From Castanea sativa (lineage: Eukaryota > Streptophyta > Magnoliopsida > Fagales > Fagaceae), in the NCBI RefSeq assembly GCF_040712315.1, contig NC_134013.1, forward strand, positions 75,398,001-75,462,000: a stretch of DNA of 64,000 nt, read 5' to 3'. The position numbers and the translations under genes were made by a program. This document shows positions 1 to 11,444 of the stretch, piece after piece. How positions within the stretch are numbered: position 1 is the stretch's first letter; the number at the start of each line of letters is the position of its first letter. Below the pieces are notes generated by a model, which had not been told where the DNA came from, searched no databases, and worked only from the letters and a program-made list of their open reading frames with translations.

Positions 1-177
1 ATGAACAACTTGCCGTTGCTTCAACTTTAGCTACCTGCTACGCCTATGACAGTTGCTAAGCTAGAGACGCAATCACCAACCCTTCGCTATTTTGGATGAT
101 AACACCTATGCCTGATTTATTTTCTTGAGGAATACAGCACCATCGTAATTGATTTTGAAACAATTTGATGGAGGGGG

Positions 178-985
178 ATTTAAGTTTAGAAAATTTTAAT
201 GATAGGCTTTTAGTTTTATTTAAATTAAATGTTAGTTAAATGTTAGTTCTTAATTTGAGGAAATATATCATAACAAATAATATAAAATTAATTTAATAAT
301 TAGTTGTTCTTAAAGTGTTGATAATAGACTTTTAGTTAAGGTAGAAGTCGAAATTAATTTTTTTAGAAAGAAAATGTGGGTTGTTGTTTGCATTTAAGTT
401 TAGAATTTTTTATAATAGACTTTTAGTTTGAATAGAATTTAAATTTGTTGAAATATTTAAGTTTACAAATTTTTGATGATAGACTTTTAGTTTTATTTAA
501 ATTAAACATTAGTTAAACGTTATCCCTTAATTTGGGGAAATATATCATAAAAAATAATATAAAATTAATTTAATAGTAAGTTGTTTTTAAAATGTTGATA
601 ATAGACTTTTAGTTGGAGTAGAAGTCAAAATAATTTTTTTAGAAAAAAAAAATGTGGGCTGTTGTTTGTATTTAAGTTTAGAATTTTTTATAATAAACTT
701 TTAGTTTGAATGGAATTTAAATTTGTTGAAATATTTAAGTTAAGAAAATTTTGATAATAGACTTTTAGTTTGAATATAATTCAAATTTGTTGATATTTAA
801 ATGTACAAAAATAATTTACTAATTAGTTGTTCTTAAAATATTTATAATAGATTTTTAGTTGGAGTAGAAGTCAGAATGTGGGTTTTTTTGTTTGTTTGAG
901 AAAGAAAACGTAGGTTGTTGTTTGGATTTAAGTTTATAATTTTTTTTAATAATATACTTTTAGTTTGAATAGAATTAATCGCTCA
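178..985. repeat. Three tandem units of about 278 bp, AT-rich
   Basis: Units begin near 178, 456 and 734, each with a TTTAAGTTTA-like start. They share an internal order: a TAGACTTTTAGTTT block, a block around AAATATATCATA, then GTGGGTTGTTGTTTG. The third unit has lost part of its middle. There is no coding potential. It may be a short satellite array or the internally repeated body of a degenerate element. Unit boundaries were judged by eye. Confidence 0.7.
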
Positions 986-2322
986 GAAAGAATTGGAAAC
1001 CATTGGACTTTTTTCTTTTCATTTTTGAGCCTAATTGTGTAAGGGACCATTTTCTAGTGAAAACGAATATCATTGTTCTTCAATCTTCATCGAATTATCA
1101 AAGCTTCTCTCTTTTCTTTTCTTTTTTTCTTTTTCTTTAGGATGGAAATCAAAGCTTCTTTTTTTGATATACAAATTAGTAAGAGCACTAGTATTTGGAG
1201 GTGTAAACACCCTCAATTGCTATTTTACAACCAAACCCTAAAAAAGAACGCTTTATTTTGGTATGGATTTTTATAAATTTTTGCATCTTGTGAACAATTG
1301 GTTCGTATATATAGAACCAACTGTAGCACAGGATGTAAAAAAAATGTTATTTTATTTAAAATATCTACTCTCTCTCTTGTCTCTAACTCTTTTGTCTCTG
1401 ATTCATTCTCTCTTCTCTGTTTCTCTCTTCTCACTCACTCTTCTCTGTTTTTGTTTCTCTCTCTCTCTCTTGGTGGATTTGGTGGTATTGGGCATAGATT
1501 TTGGTGGCTGAGGTATGAATCGGTGGTCGGCTTTTGAATCAGTGGCTAAGCCTTGGGTTTCCTCTTGGTGGTTTTGGCGGTGTTGGGCTTTGGTTTTGGG
1601 GCTGGGGCTGGGGCTTGAATCAATGGCGTTGGGCTTTGGTTTCTAGTCTGGGACTTGAATTTATGGCGGGCAGCATGGGTGTGGTGGCTTGGGTTGAAAT
1701 CGGTGGGTTTAAGTCAGGCGGCGTGGGTTGGTAGCGATTTCGATGGGGTTTAAATTAGTGGTTTTCTCGATGGTTGTGGGTTTCTGTAGGCGTGGGTGTG
1801 GTGGCTTGGGTTGAATTGGTGTGGAGATTGGGTATTTTGGCTTGGGTTTTTGGTTGGCTTTGTGTTTTGGTGGTGTGGATTGGCAATTGGTTTTGTTGGT
1901 TGATTTTGGTGTTTCGGTGGTGGCTGAGTTTCAGTTGTAGGTAGTTGTTAGTGGCGCTAGGTTTGTTGTGGTGGTGCAGAGGCAGCGAGTTTTGTGGTTT
2001 TGGATGATTTGATTTGGGTTGGTTGTAATTTTTGTTGTTGTTGGTTTTGTGTGATTTTGGAATGGGTTTGTTGGGATTTTGCTATATTTGTTTTGGGTCT
2101 AGATTCTTGTTGATTTTGGTATAGATAGATTTAATGGATTTTGGAAGGGATGGATTTGGTTGCTCGGCTTGTGGTATGGAGTTGGTTTCTAGGAGCATTG
2201 AGAGGAGAGGAAGACTCTGGTAGGCAGTAGTAGATTGGAAAAAAATAGATAAAAAGGAAGAGAGAGAAAGAATAAAATTTATATTATTTTAATAAGTTCA
2301 ATGTAAAAATAGAAACTGGGAT

Positions 2323-2817
2323 TAATAGGACCAACGAACCTTCTTGCCCAAACGATCTCATCAGATACCTTCGTCCATCCAGCCACGTCATGAACGAAGG
2401 AAGGCAAGCCATTAATAAGAGAAGTCAACACCTCAGACAGTTACAAACTAGCTGTCAAACCATTGGAAGCTCATCAAAACCCACATCAATGAGCCCAGAG
2501 GCGTTACAAAAGAAGCACTAAAGCCACAATTCAGGCTACAACGGCTAGGAGCTATAGAGCTATATATACACACCCTTTAGAACCAGACAATGTACATACA
2601 CACATCCTAAATATACTAATATGCCGTAGCTCTGATACCCTAAGCTCTCATACTTTCTTAAAAGCTTCTATACACTAACTTTATTATTGGAGACTTCGTG
2701 GCAGGTACCACACCGGCGAACATCTAAGGAGGGCTTTTCACGACCATTGCAAGTGCAGGGACGAGATTGTTGCTTCATCTGGATGAATGTACTCTACTGA
2801 CGATTTCTACATCATCA
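2323..2817 (+). repeat. 5' LTR of the gypsy element (495 bp)
   Basis: The LTR starts TAATAGGACC and ends ACATCATCA, matching the 3' copy, which starts identically and ends CACATTATTA. The termini are TA...CA/TA rather than the usual TG...CA. A probable TATA box, CTATATATACACACC, lies near 2560-2575. The U5 part contains a CCACACCGG motif near 2709, shared with two other LTRs in the window. Confidence 0.92.
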
Positions 2818-2819
2818 AT

Positions 2820-2838
2820 TTGGCGCCATTTGTGGGAA
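2820..2838 (+). other. Primer-binding site of the gypsy element
   Basis: TTGGCGCCATTTGTGGGAA begins two bases after the 5' LTR. TGGCGCC is the usual start of the primer-binding site in many plant Ty3/gypsy elements; the tRNA species was not determined here. Confidence 0.75.
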
Positions 2839-2894
2839 ATGACATTTTTGCACTTAGGTTTGAGAGCGTAGCTCCATTCAACTCACAAGTCTAG

Positions 2895-4380
2895 ATGGAG
2901 TCCATCCAAGATTCTGCAACATTAGCTCTGGAAATCCAGACACTCACAGCTAGTGCGGAAGAGCTTACCAAATAGAACCAAGAGATGAGGCTACGATTGC
3001 AGCAAGAGGAGAACCGATTTGGGACCAACCAGGAGGATGATGGAGATAGTCAAAGAAGGAATAATAGTCGAAGACCTGCCACTCCAAAAGGACCAAGTTC
3101 AGACCTTCTCCAGGAAATGAGAAAGGAGATGGATGAGCTAAGGAGCGCCATTAAGGGAAAAATGAACCGGAGCCTGGATAGGATGGTCAGGTGGATGGAT
3201 TCAACCTTCACGGCAGTGGTCCTAGAATGCCCAATGCCGTCGAAGTTTCAACTACCTCAGATCAAATTGTTTGACGGACTAAAAGACCCTCTGGATCATC
3301 TCAGCACATTCAAGACAACTGTAGATCTTCAACAGCCTCCTGACAAAATATTGTGCCGTTCTTTCCCCACCACCCTCAAAGGAGTTGTGAGGGAGTGGTT
3401 CAAAAAGTTACCAACATCGCCCATCGAAAACTTTGAGCAGTTGGGCAATTCATTCTTACGCCACTTCGTCAGGGGACAACACCTGAAAAGGCCAGCAGAC
3501 CATTTGCTTACCATCAAACAAGGAGAAAAGGAGACCCTGAGGTCCTACGTGAAGTGTTTCACTCGAGAAACTTTAAAGGTTGACGAAGCTGATGACAAGG
3601 TACAGCTACAACCTTTAAGGTTGGTTTGAAGTCCAGGGAGTTCGTGGTTTCATCCATGAAGAATCCCCCTAAGACGATGGTAAGGATGCTCCTGAAGACC
3701 CAGAAGTATATGAATGTCGAAGATGCCCTAGTAGCAATAAAAGATGTAGAGAAGTCCAATGAAAGGGAAAGAAAGGAAGACGACCGAAGAGGTTGAAAAA
3801 GGGAGCGGACAGATCGTCAAAACTTACGGGAACAAAAGGAAAGATGAGAAAACCCCTCGAACGGTAAAATTCATTCCTTTAGTTATGCCTGTTGATAAAA
3901 TTTTGGCACAGATCAAAGATGAGCATTATCTTAAATTGCCAAGGCCACTGCACTCGTAACCCAATGTGCGTGACAAGAAGAAATATTGTCGTTTCCATAA
4001 GGATCATGACCATTACATAGAAGATTGCCAAGACCTGAAGGAGCAGATAGAGGAGCTCATCCGGAAAGGGAAGTTGCAGAAATATGTCAAAAAAGGAGAC
4101 TCCAGCAGATCCAAGGATAATAACAAGGACAAGCATGAAGCCTTACCAAGGGATGAGGACCACGCATCCCATCGTCCATAGAGTGCAATTGGGGGGATAA
4201 AGACGATCACAGGTGGGCTATTCACAGGAGGATCGTTCAGATTCCTCAAGAAATCATACCAGAGGCAGGTGAACAGCATCCACAGGATACCACACTTGAA
4301 GCAGAGACGAACAGACAGGGACATGTTTTTTTCTCTGAAGAAGATGCTAGAGGAGTGAAGCAGTCACATGACGACCCCTT
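2895..4380 (+). pseudogene. gag of the gypsy element, broken
   Basis: This would encode the capsid/nucleocapsid polyprotein that packages element RNA. The likely start is the ATG at 2895, with an in-frame TAG about 26 codons later, after which the frame is open to 3629 (ATG at 2985 in the same frame). The middle has the retrotransposon gag signature (PQIKLFDGLKDPLDHL, then VREWFKKLP, then a FLRHFVRG region). Beyond 3600 a frameshift and stops follow, but homology continues: a [14 protein letters not shown] zinc-finger-like motif near 3990-4030, then acidic and basic tail sequence to about 4380. It ends abruptly at the deletion that removed the protease core. It is non-functional as read. Confidence 0.88.
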
Positions 4381-4382
4381 GG

Positions 4383-7256
4383 TGTAGGCGAGATAAAAGG
4401 AGACGAGGTGCTAGCTAGGGAGTGTTACAAAGTAGTATTAGTTGTGAAGGAAAAGCATACGTGGATGATAGAGGAGAAAAAGGAAGAGAAGGTGGAAGCC
4501 CTGAAAACTGTGTAGTCGGTAAACGAAGAGCCAACGAAGACTACAAGAGTAGGGATGACCATGAGTACGAAAATGAAGAAGAAATTAGTCCAATTATTCA
4601 AAGAGAACTTGGACATCTTCGCATGGAGCCACGAGGACATGCCAGACATATCTACAGAAATCATCCAACACAAGCTAAATCTTGATCTTGAGAAAAAACT
4701 CATCTAGCAGAGACGACAAGTGTTTGCTCCAGAATAAAACCAAGCAATCATGGACAAAGTAAATAAACTGCTGGTAGAGGATTTCATTCACGAGGTCTAC
4801 TACCCAGATTGGCTGGCCAACATCGTCCTTGTAAATAAAGCAAATGGGAAATGGAGGATGTGCGTTGACTTCATGGACTTGAACAAGGCATGCTTAAAGG
4901 ACAGCTTCCCCCTACCGAGGATAGATCAGTTGGTGGATTCCACGGCAAGACACAAGCTATTTACATTCATGAATGCATTCTCGGGATACAATCAGATTAA
5001 GATGGCATAAGAGGACTAGGAGAAGACTGCCTTCATCACGAGCCAAGGGCTCTACTGCTACAAGGTAATGCCCTTCGGACTGATAAACGCAGGAGCAACC
5101 TACCAAAGGTTAGTAAACAAGATGTTTAGCAAACAGATCGGAAGGAACATGGAAGAATACATGGACGACCTGCTCGTCAAGAGCAAGGAAGAGTCTACTC
5201 ATCTGGATGACTTCCAAGAAATGTTCACTGCTCTCAAGCAGTATCAAATGAAGTTGAATCCCCAGCAAGTGTGCCTTTGGGGTAGCATCAAGGAAGTTCT
5301 TAGGGTTCATGGTGTCCCAGAAAGGGATAGAAGCAAACCTAGAGAAGGTGCGATCCATACTAGAAATGACGTCGCTCAAGATTGTGAAGGAAGTCCAAAA
5401 GCTCATAGGGAGAATACCAGCACTTAACAGGTTCGTCTCTAAAGCAACGGACAAATGCCTGTCCTTCTTCAATACGCTAAAGCAAGCTTTCACCTGGACG
5501 AAAGAGTGCTAAAAGGCTTTCTAAGAGCTCAAACATTATCTTGGCAATCCACCCCTCTTGAGCCCGTCCAAAGAGGGAGAAGACCTGTATCTGTACCTGG
5601 CAGTGTCAGTTACAGCTATAAGTGTAACCTTGATTCGAGAGGAGGGTGGAATGCAACTCCCAGTCTACTATGTCAGTCAAGCCTTCCAAGGAGCTGAAGA
5701 AAAATACCCACGGATCGAGAAGATTGTATTTGCCTTGATTGTAGCGTCACGAAAGCTGCGACCATACTTCTAGGCGAATCATATCCTAGTGATGACAGAC
5801 CAACCCATCAAGAAGTCCATGAACAAACTCGAGGTTACAGGAAGGATGATTCAGTGGGCAATCGAGCTTAACCAGTTTGATATTGAGTACCACCCCAGAA
5901 CAACTATCAAAGCACAGACACTAGTAAAATTCATCGTCGAGTTCACAGTCCCGAACGAGGATAAAGTATTAGGTGAAACAGAAATATGGACGGTCCAGAC
6001 TGATGGGTTGTCAACCCGAAAGAAGGGGGGAACAGGGGTTATTATCATTACCTCAGAAGCAATAGCTGATGTTCCTTGCCACCAACAATGAAGCTAAATA
6101 AGAGGCAATATTGACGGGACTAGGGGTCGGAAAGGCATTGGGCGCCAAAAACTTACTCCTCTAGAGCAATTCAAAGCTGGTTATGGGGCAGATAAAGGAG
6201 GAATACGAAGCAAATGAGGAAATGATGTAGAAGTGCCTAAGACTGACGAGGCATTTAGCTCGAGAATTTGACCGGGTAGAAGTCATACAAGTCCCTAGAA
6301 GCCAGAATATGGGGGCTGACGAGATAGCAAAATAGGCGTCATTAGAAGCAGGGCCGACGAGCACGGATTTATGATGGAAGTCCAGAAGCGTCCTAGCATT
6401 GAAGAAATCTTCACTTTTGCCATCCAGAGTGAAGACAGCTGGATGACCCCCATTCTATCCTACCTCCAAGATGGACGACTTACATAAGACATCGAGGAAG
6501 CTAGGAAAGTCAAGAAGAGGGCAGCCAAGTTCACTATCATGAACGACTCCCTGTACAAAAGGGGTTTCTCCTTGCCCTACCTGAAGTGCGTTGACAAAAG
6601 TGAGGCCAAGTATATCTTGGAGGAGGTCCATGAAGGAATTTGCGAAGATCATGCATGCCTGAGGTCCCTGGTCAGTAAGATAATTAGAATAGGTTACTTC
6701 TGGCCTACTATGCAAAAGGATGCAAGAGAGTTCGACGAGAGATGCGACAAATCTCAAAGATTTGGGAATGTTCAACGCATCCCAGCAGAGAGACTGACGC
6801 CAATAGCATCCTCTTGGCCATTTGCCTAGTAGGGAATTAACATCATGGGCCCACTACTTAGAGGTAAGAGACAAGTAAAGTTTTTACTGGTCACTATTGA
6901 TTATTTTACAAAGTGGGTTGAAGCAGAAGCACTTGCAACCATTACAGAGGCAAAGATCTAGAATTTCGTGTGGAAAAATATAGTTTGCAAATTCGGGATA
7001 CCACTGATGATTAATCGGACAATGGGCGGCAATTTGATAGTCAGAGTTTCAGGGACTTTTGCTCAGGATTGGGGATCAAGTCACGCTTGCTACTAGGGAT
7101 CCAACCCAGGGGAAGCTTGATCCAACCTTGGAAGGACCCTACAAGGTCATTCATTACTCGAGACAAGGCAACTATCATCTGAAAACGATGGACGGAAAGA
7201 AACTACCACGACCATGGAATATTGAGCATTTGAAGAAGTACCACAAAAAAATGTAA
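4383..7256 (+). pseudogene. pol of the gypsy element: RT, two RNase H regions, truncated integrase
   Basis: In order: a short post-protease linker ([14 protein letters not shown] near 4387); reverse transcriptase from about 4750 with the catalytic box YMDD near 5155; a connection/RNase H region at 5560-5775; a second RNase H at about 5985-6350; the integrase zinc-binding region at 6540-6780; an integrase core start at 6835; and the integrase C-terminal segment (LDPTLEGPYKV) at 7059-7256. Lesions include many in-frame stops, frameshifts near 5290 and 7010, loss of the protease catalytic core, loss of the second zinc-finger cysteine (CDKS), Asp to Asn in GINIMGPL, and a large deletion joining GLGIKS directly to the C-terminal segment. 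That deletion removes the catalytic Glu. It is inactive. Confidence 0.92.
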
Positions 7257-7350
7257 CAAATTATTGTATTCAAATATGAAAGAAAGCAATAAAAGTACTA
7301 TTCAGCCAATATTCCAATGTACTGTATGCAAGGCCAAAAGTAATAAAAAT

Positions 7351-7555
7351 TGGCTAAGTAATAAGATTCCGCCTAGACGGATGTAAATTACTGACGAAGT
7401 CAAACGATAAGATCCCTTAAATGGGTGTAAGTCACCTAAAAACTGGCTAAGTAATAAGATTCCGCCTAGACGGATGTAAATTACTGACGAAGCCAAATGA
7501 CAAAATCCCTTAAATGGGTGTAAGTCACCTAAAAACTGGCTAAGTAATGAGCCAG
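7351..7555. repeat. 93-bp tandem repeat in the gypsy 3' region
   Basis: TGGCTAAGTAATAAGATTCC begins at 7351 and again at 7444. A third copy, broken after TGGCTAAGTAATGAG, begins at 7537, giving an exact 93-bp spacing. It lies between the integrase remnant and the antisense gene, where Tat-type elements often carry non-coding tandem repeats. Confidence 0.88.
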
Positions 7556-7828
7556 ACTCCTAATCTAAAATTGACCAAGCCCCCACAAACGAGGGTAAAT
7601 GGAAGAGGATTCGGGCAAGTCACAAGCAAGCAAAATAAAGGACTAATCAACGAAGGCATAAAATAAATGGTAAGCATAAATACACTCTGCTTGAAACAAA
7701 AGCCTAAAAACACTGGGTAGGAGACATTATTCTTAAATTAGAATAGAAATACTGTTCTGAAGATAGAATCAAAAGCCCAAAAAACATATTGGGCACCCAA
7801 AAAAAATGAAACATGTATATAAGCAGGT

Positions 7829-9750
7829 TCAAGCAGTAGCCTTGTCACCATCGACAGGGGGAAGTATTGGAGCATTCTTTGGAACATCACCCTCAGGAGT
7901 AGTAGCAGTAGACTGAGAGGCCTTGTCCACCACCATCTTCTTATCTACCTCCTCCAGATCTAAGTTTTCTAGGTCCATACCGAAGGGATGCTTGACGAGG
8001 TATCGCTGGAGGAGCTCGAAACCCTTGTAGTATCAACTGAAGAGCACGTGTTGTACTCCTCAATTTGCTGAAAGGCCTCAATGGACTTGGTAGCGACGGT
8101 CTTGATCTTCTCCTTCACGGCTTGGAGTTGTTCATCCTTCTCTAAGGTCAGTTGCCTCTCAGCCATCAAATCGTCAGACAAGACCTTAGCCTTCTCCTTG
8201 GCAGTGTTAGCCTCGTCCATGGCAGTAATGAGGTCCTTCCTCGGCTTAGAGTTCTCTACCTTCAAAGCCTCCACCCGAGATCCTACCGACGCGGCCTTTT
8301 CCTCGTGGCATAAGTACTTCGAGGTAATATGAATGGTTTCCCCCAGTACTTGAAAAGAAGATCCAACTTTCAGAACAATACAAAAGAAGGGAAAAGGAAA
8401 GGTAAAATTGTACGAGTACACTACCTGGACGAGTTTGTGGATATAACGACCCACAATCTCGTTGAAGGGCATGCCAGCGAGAACCTTAAGCTCTTTAGCC
8501 GTGAAAGCATCTTGCGCCCTCATCAGAGCAAGGCCAGTGTCGTTCCAAACACTAGATGAGTGGGAGTCGGCCTTCTCTTTTCCCTTGTCAACCTCGCACT
8601 ACTTCTTTTGGCGTGGGGTGATCTCTTCAACCGAGGTAGCCAGGGAAGCAATCCTCATCGCTTTAGGGACGGGGGTAGCTGGAGTGACGGAGACCCCTTT
8701 CTCCACAACATGCACCACCCTCTTCTCGAGGTTGGAAAGGGGCTCATTCTTCTTGGCCCTCATTTTGGCGTACATCCTCTGGTTGAACTTCGTCGTCATC
8801 TCTACGAAAGGGACACACTTGTTAAAAAAAAAATGAGTGACAACGATGAGTTGAGTAAACACTTACTCTTCTTTTCCTCGATCTTTACAGCGCGCAGGAT
8901 GTAAGCGAATGGCTCTGGACCAAGGCAGTGAAGAGATAAAGTTCGCACGTCAACTAGGTCGTCAAATTCATCAATCATCTTCGCGTACTCTATGGCTGCC
9001 TCAACGCATTGCCTGTACCGGTTCTTGAGCTTCGGCTGCTTCTTAATTGCACGAGAGACAACAAACACAAATGTTAGCGACGATAAAAACATATGTAAAA
9101 GAATGAAGGATGAAGAAATAGCAGAAGGACGACGCACCTAGACTCGGGGCTCTCCACCGACGGAGCAACCTAGAGACGTCACCCCAAACTTCATCAGAAG
9201 GAGTCTCCCACTCATCCCTAGATATTAAGAAGAACTGGGATTTTCAATATCTGAAGGACAAGGGTAGGCCCCTGATGATCCTAGCCTCCTTGACCCAAGG
9301 CACCAGCTTATAGTACCCATAGTCCTTAGACTCCTTTAAACGATACAAGTATGTAAACTTGTCCACCCTGATCATATGTCCTTCAGTGGCAGCTAGCCAT
9401 ATCTTTATACAGCTGATCACTATCCTCCATGAGTTTGGCATAAGTTGCTTAGGAGCAATGCTGAAATGACTCAAAAGCTCCATAATGAATGGATGGATAG
9501 GAAAGCTAAGCCCGCACTGGAAAGTAGCTTCGTAGAAGCACACCTCCCCGGGTGAAAAATGGCCGGCTCGTTCCTCTTTATGAGGACAACGAAACCTAAC
9601 CCTCTCGGGAAACTGAAATCTATCCCTAAACCTAGAAAGGGTCTCAATGTCCAAGCCACACTCCTCCCCGAGGGCAGAAAAAGCTCTGACCTCCCTTGGG
9701 CAAGTATCTTCTTCCACCTCCCTTGGGTTGTCACTAGACGCAGCCTTGTC
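7829..9750 (-). pseudogene. Antisense multi-exon gene of the gypsy element (putative 'gypsy-type transposase' family)
   Basis: This spliced gene reads opposite to gag-pol. From high to low coordinates: an exon at 9720-9140 with CGLSFPIHPFIMELL, LMPNSWRIVISC and IWLAATEGHMIRVD blocks, ending before a GTGCGTC donor near 9138; an exon at about 9065-8870; an exon at about 8820-8600; an exon at about 8525-8430; and a coiled-coil exon at about 8355-7829 (KVENSKPRKDLITAMDEANT, then a Lys/Glu-rich tail) ending at a TGA at 7829. The conserved block matches the family often annotated as putative gypsy-type transposase (Transposase_28-like); its function is unknown. A TGG to TGA change near 9240 and the absence of an in-frame ATG at the start mark it as broken. 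Confidence 0.75.
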
Positions 9751-10479
9751 TCAAGCTCACTAGATCTCACCTCCGACATCACTCTTCGTTCACCCATTAA
9801 ATCTTCGAACCAACCAACCGATTGACGAAGCAAAGGAAACAGATTTGCCAATACTACGCTTAAGCTATTACCCTCAAACATAAAACCTTCAATTAAAGGG
9901 TAAAAGGTACGAGAAACACTTAGAGAAGCCCCTAAAAGGGCAAAAAGGAACGAAATGGAGGGGCAAAGTATCCTAACTTCAGAGCTACCAACCATGGAAC
10001 CCCAGAAATGAAAAAAGAGGGGCAAAATCCTAAAAAACCCAAAATAGAAAGGAAAAATCATAAACTCTTACAAATTACCTATGCTACGAAAAGTAAAGAA
10101 GGTGAGAAAGAGTCATACCTCAAAAAAAAAAAACCATAGGAAGGAAAAGCGCAAGAAATTGTAAGGGAGAACAACTTGGAGAAGAAGAAGCACTAAGCAG
10201 CAATGGCGAAAAAAAGGAAAAAGTGAAGGAGAAAGAAAAAAGAAAAGAGGTTTAAAAACTAGGCAAAAAAACTGAAAACCAACGGGAAATCCTAGGGTCA
10301 CACGAGTGGGGCATTAACTCCACCAATCAGAACATGCCACGTGTCCACGATGTGCATGACGCCGCCACTATGCATTAAATGTGGAACAAATGCCCAAGAG
10401 TCATGTCTGAGCAAGAAATCTTTCACCTTCTGGTGGTCATCATGACACACAAGGACGACCACAGAACCTAAGGGGCCAC
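9751..10479. other. Non-coding stretch of the gypsy element before its 3' LTR
   Basis: It contains no supported gene. The minus-strand open frames are hydrophobic, low-complexity and off-frame relative to the antisense gene; they probably represent its 5' leader or promoter side. A purine run, AAGGGG near 10470, just before the LTR is a candidate polypurine tract. Confidence 0.5.
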
Positions 10480-11444
10480 TAATAGGACCAACAAGCCTTC
10501 TTGCCCAGACGATCTCATTAGATTCCTTCGTCCATCCGGCCACGTCATGGACGAAAGAAGGCAAGCCATTAATAAGAGGAGTCAACACCTCGAACAGTTA
10601 CAAACTAGCTGTCAGACAGTTGGAAGCTCATCAAAACCCATAGTAATGAGCCCATAGGCGTTACAAAAGAAGCACTAAAGCCATAATTAAGGCTACAACG
10701 ACTAAGAGCTATAGAGCTATATATACACACCCCTCAGAACCAGACAAGGTACATACACACATCCTAAATATACTTGATGAAGCAGAATCTCATCGGTTGC
10801 TTTGGGGTTCGTCTAGATGGTGCCGGTTGTACTCTGATGAACCTATGGAAGCAAGAACTTACTCGAATGGTCACCGGTGTGGTGCCTGCCCCAACGCCTC
10901 CGATGCCCAAGTCAGTGTGAAAGAAGGTAGCAGTCAAAATATCAAAAATAACTTAATATATGTTGTGATGCTGTGTGTACCTTGTATTGGTGTTGTGAGG
11001 GCTTTATATATCCTTGTGGACTATAGCCGTTGGGGTGTTAATGTCTCCCCTGATAATATCTCTGGCGGAGTAATGGGTTTTAATGCGTTTTCACCGGTTC
11101 GTCCAGCTGGTCCTGTAACGGTTCGGGACATTATTGGCAGCATTGAATGGCCTTAATGTTCTTGTCAATGACACGGATGATCGGTCAGGTTCGTCTGTGG
11201 AGGCGGGCTCGTCTGTGTTCAATTTCGTCAGTCCCATCAATAGTAATACGCCGTATCTCTAATACTCTAAGCTCGCATACTTTCTTAAAAGTTTCTATAC
11301 GCTAACTTTATTATCAGAGACTCCGTAGCAGGCACCACACCGGTGACAATCTAAGGAGGGTTTTTCACGACCATTGCAAGCGTAGGGATGAGATTGTTGC
11401 TTCATCTAGACAAATATACTATAATGATGATTTCCACATTATTA
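10480..11444 (+). repeat. 3' LTR of the gypsy element, interrupted by a solo LTR
   Basis: It aligns with the 5' LTR from TAATAGGACC (10480) to ATACT (10774), and from AATACGCCG (11245) to CACATTATTA (11444). The intervening sequence is the nested element plus its 5-bp duplication. The conserved GGCACCACACCGGTG motif lies near 11335. Confidence 0.93.
10775..11239 (-). mobile_element. Solo LTR (465 bp) nested in reverse orientation
   Basis: It begins TGATGAAGC and ends CCCATCA, a TGATG...CATCA inverted pair, and is flanked by ATACT (10770-10774) and ATAGT (11240-11244), a 5-bp duplication with one mismatch. The reverse complement has a TATATAAAG box and the GGCACCACACCGGTG motif in the same sense as other LTRs here, so the LTR points to the minus strand. 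The + strand 119-codon frame inside it resembles no known protein. Unequal recombination between LTRs is the usual origin of a solo LTR. Confidence 0.88.

Larger units (their letters stand above)
2323..11444 (+). mobile_element. Degenerate Ty3/gypsy (Tat-type) LTR retrotransposon
   Basis: This complete but decayed element has two LTRs, a primer-binding site, gag, a pol with RT, RNase H and integrase remnants, and an antisense gene between pol and the 3' LTR. It is flanked by a perfect 5-bp duplication GGGAT (2318-2322 and 11445-11449). The 3' LTR carries a nested solo LTR; subtracting that and its duplication gives exactly 495 bp, the length of the 5' LTR. RT sequence resembling VYYPDWLANIV and LNKAC.KDSFPLPRID, plus a second RNase H region, suits the Tat lineage. 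The LTRs differ at very roughly a tenth of positions, so the insertion is old. Protease and integrase cores are deleted, so it cannot move on its own. Confidence 0.95.

Noticed and set aside
1263..1734. Overlapping 60-80-codon frames, rich in Leu/Ser or Gly/Trp
   Set aside because: They come from pyrimidine-rich and GGT-rich low-complexity DNA inside the Harbinger-like element; no domain, signal or exon partner was found.
7351..7555. Evenly spaced repeats considered as a CRISPR array
   Set aside because: The units are contiguous 93-bp tandem copies without distinct spacers, in a plant retrotransposon.
9471..10061. 196-codon minus-strand frame with hydrophobic start
   Set aside because: It is out of frame with the conserved antisense-gene blocks it overlaps, so it is a shadow or leader sequence.
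10797..11156. 119-codon + frame
   Set aside because: It lies wholly inside the solo LTR, which is oriented the other way; no protein similarity was recognised.
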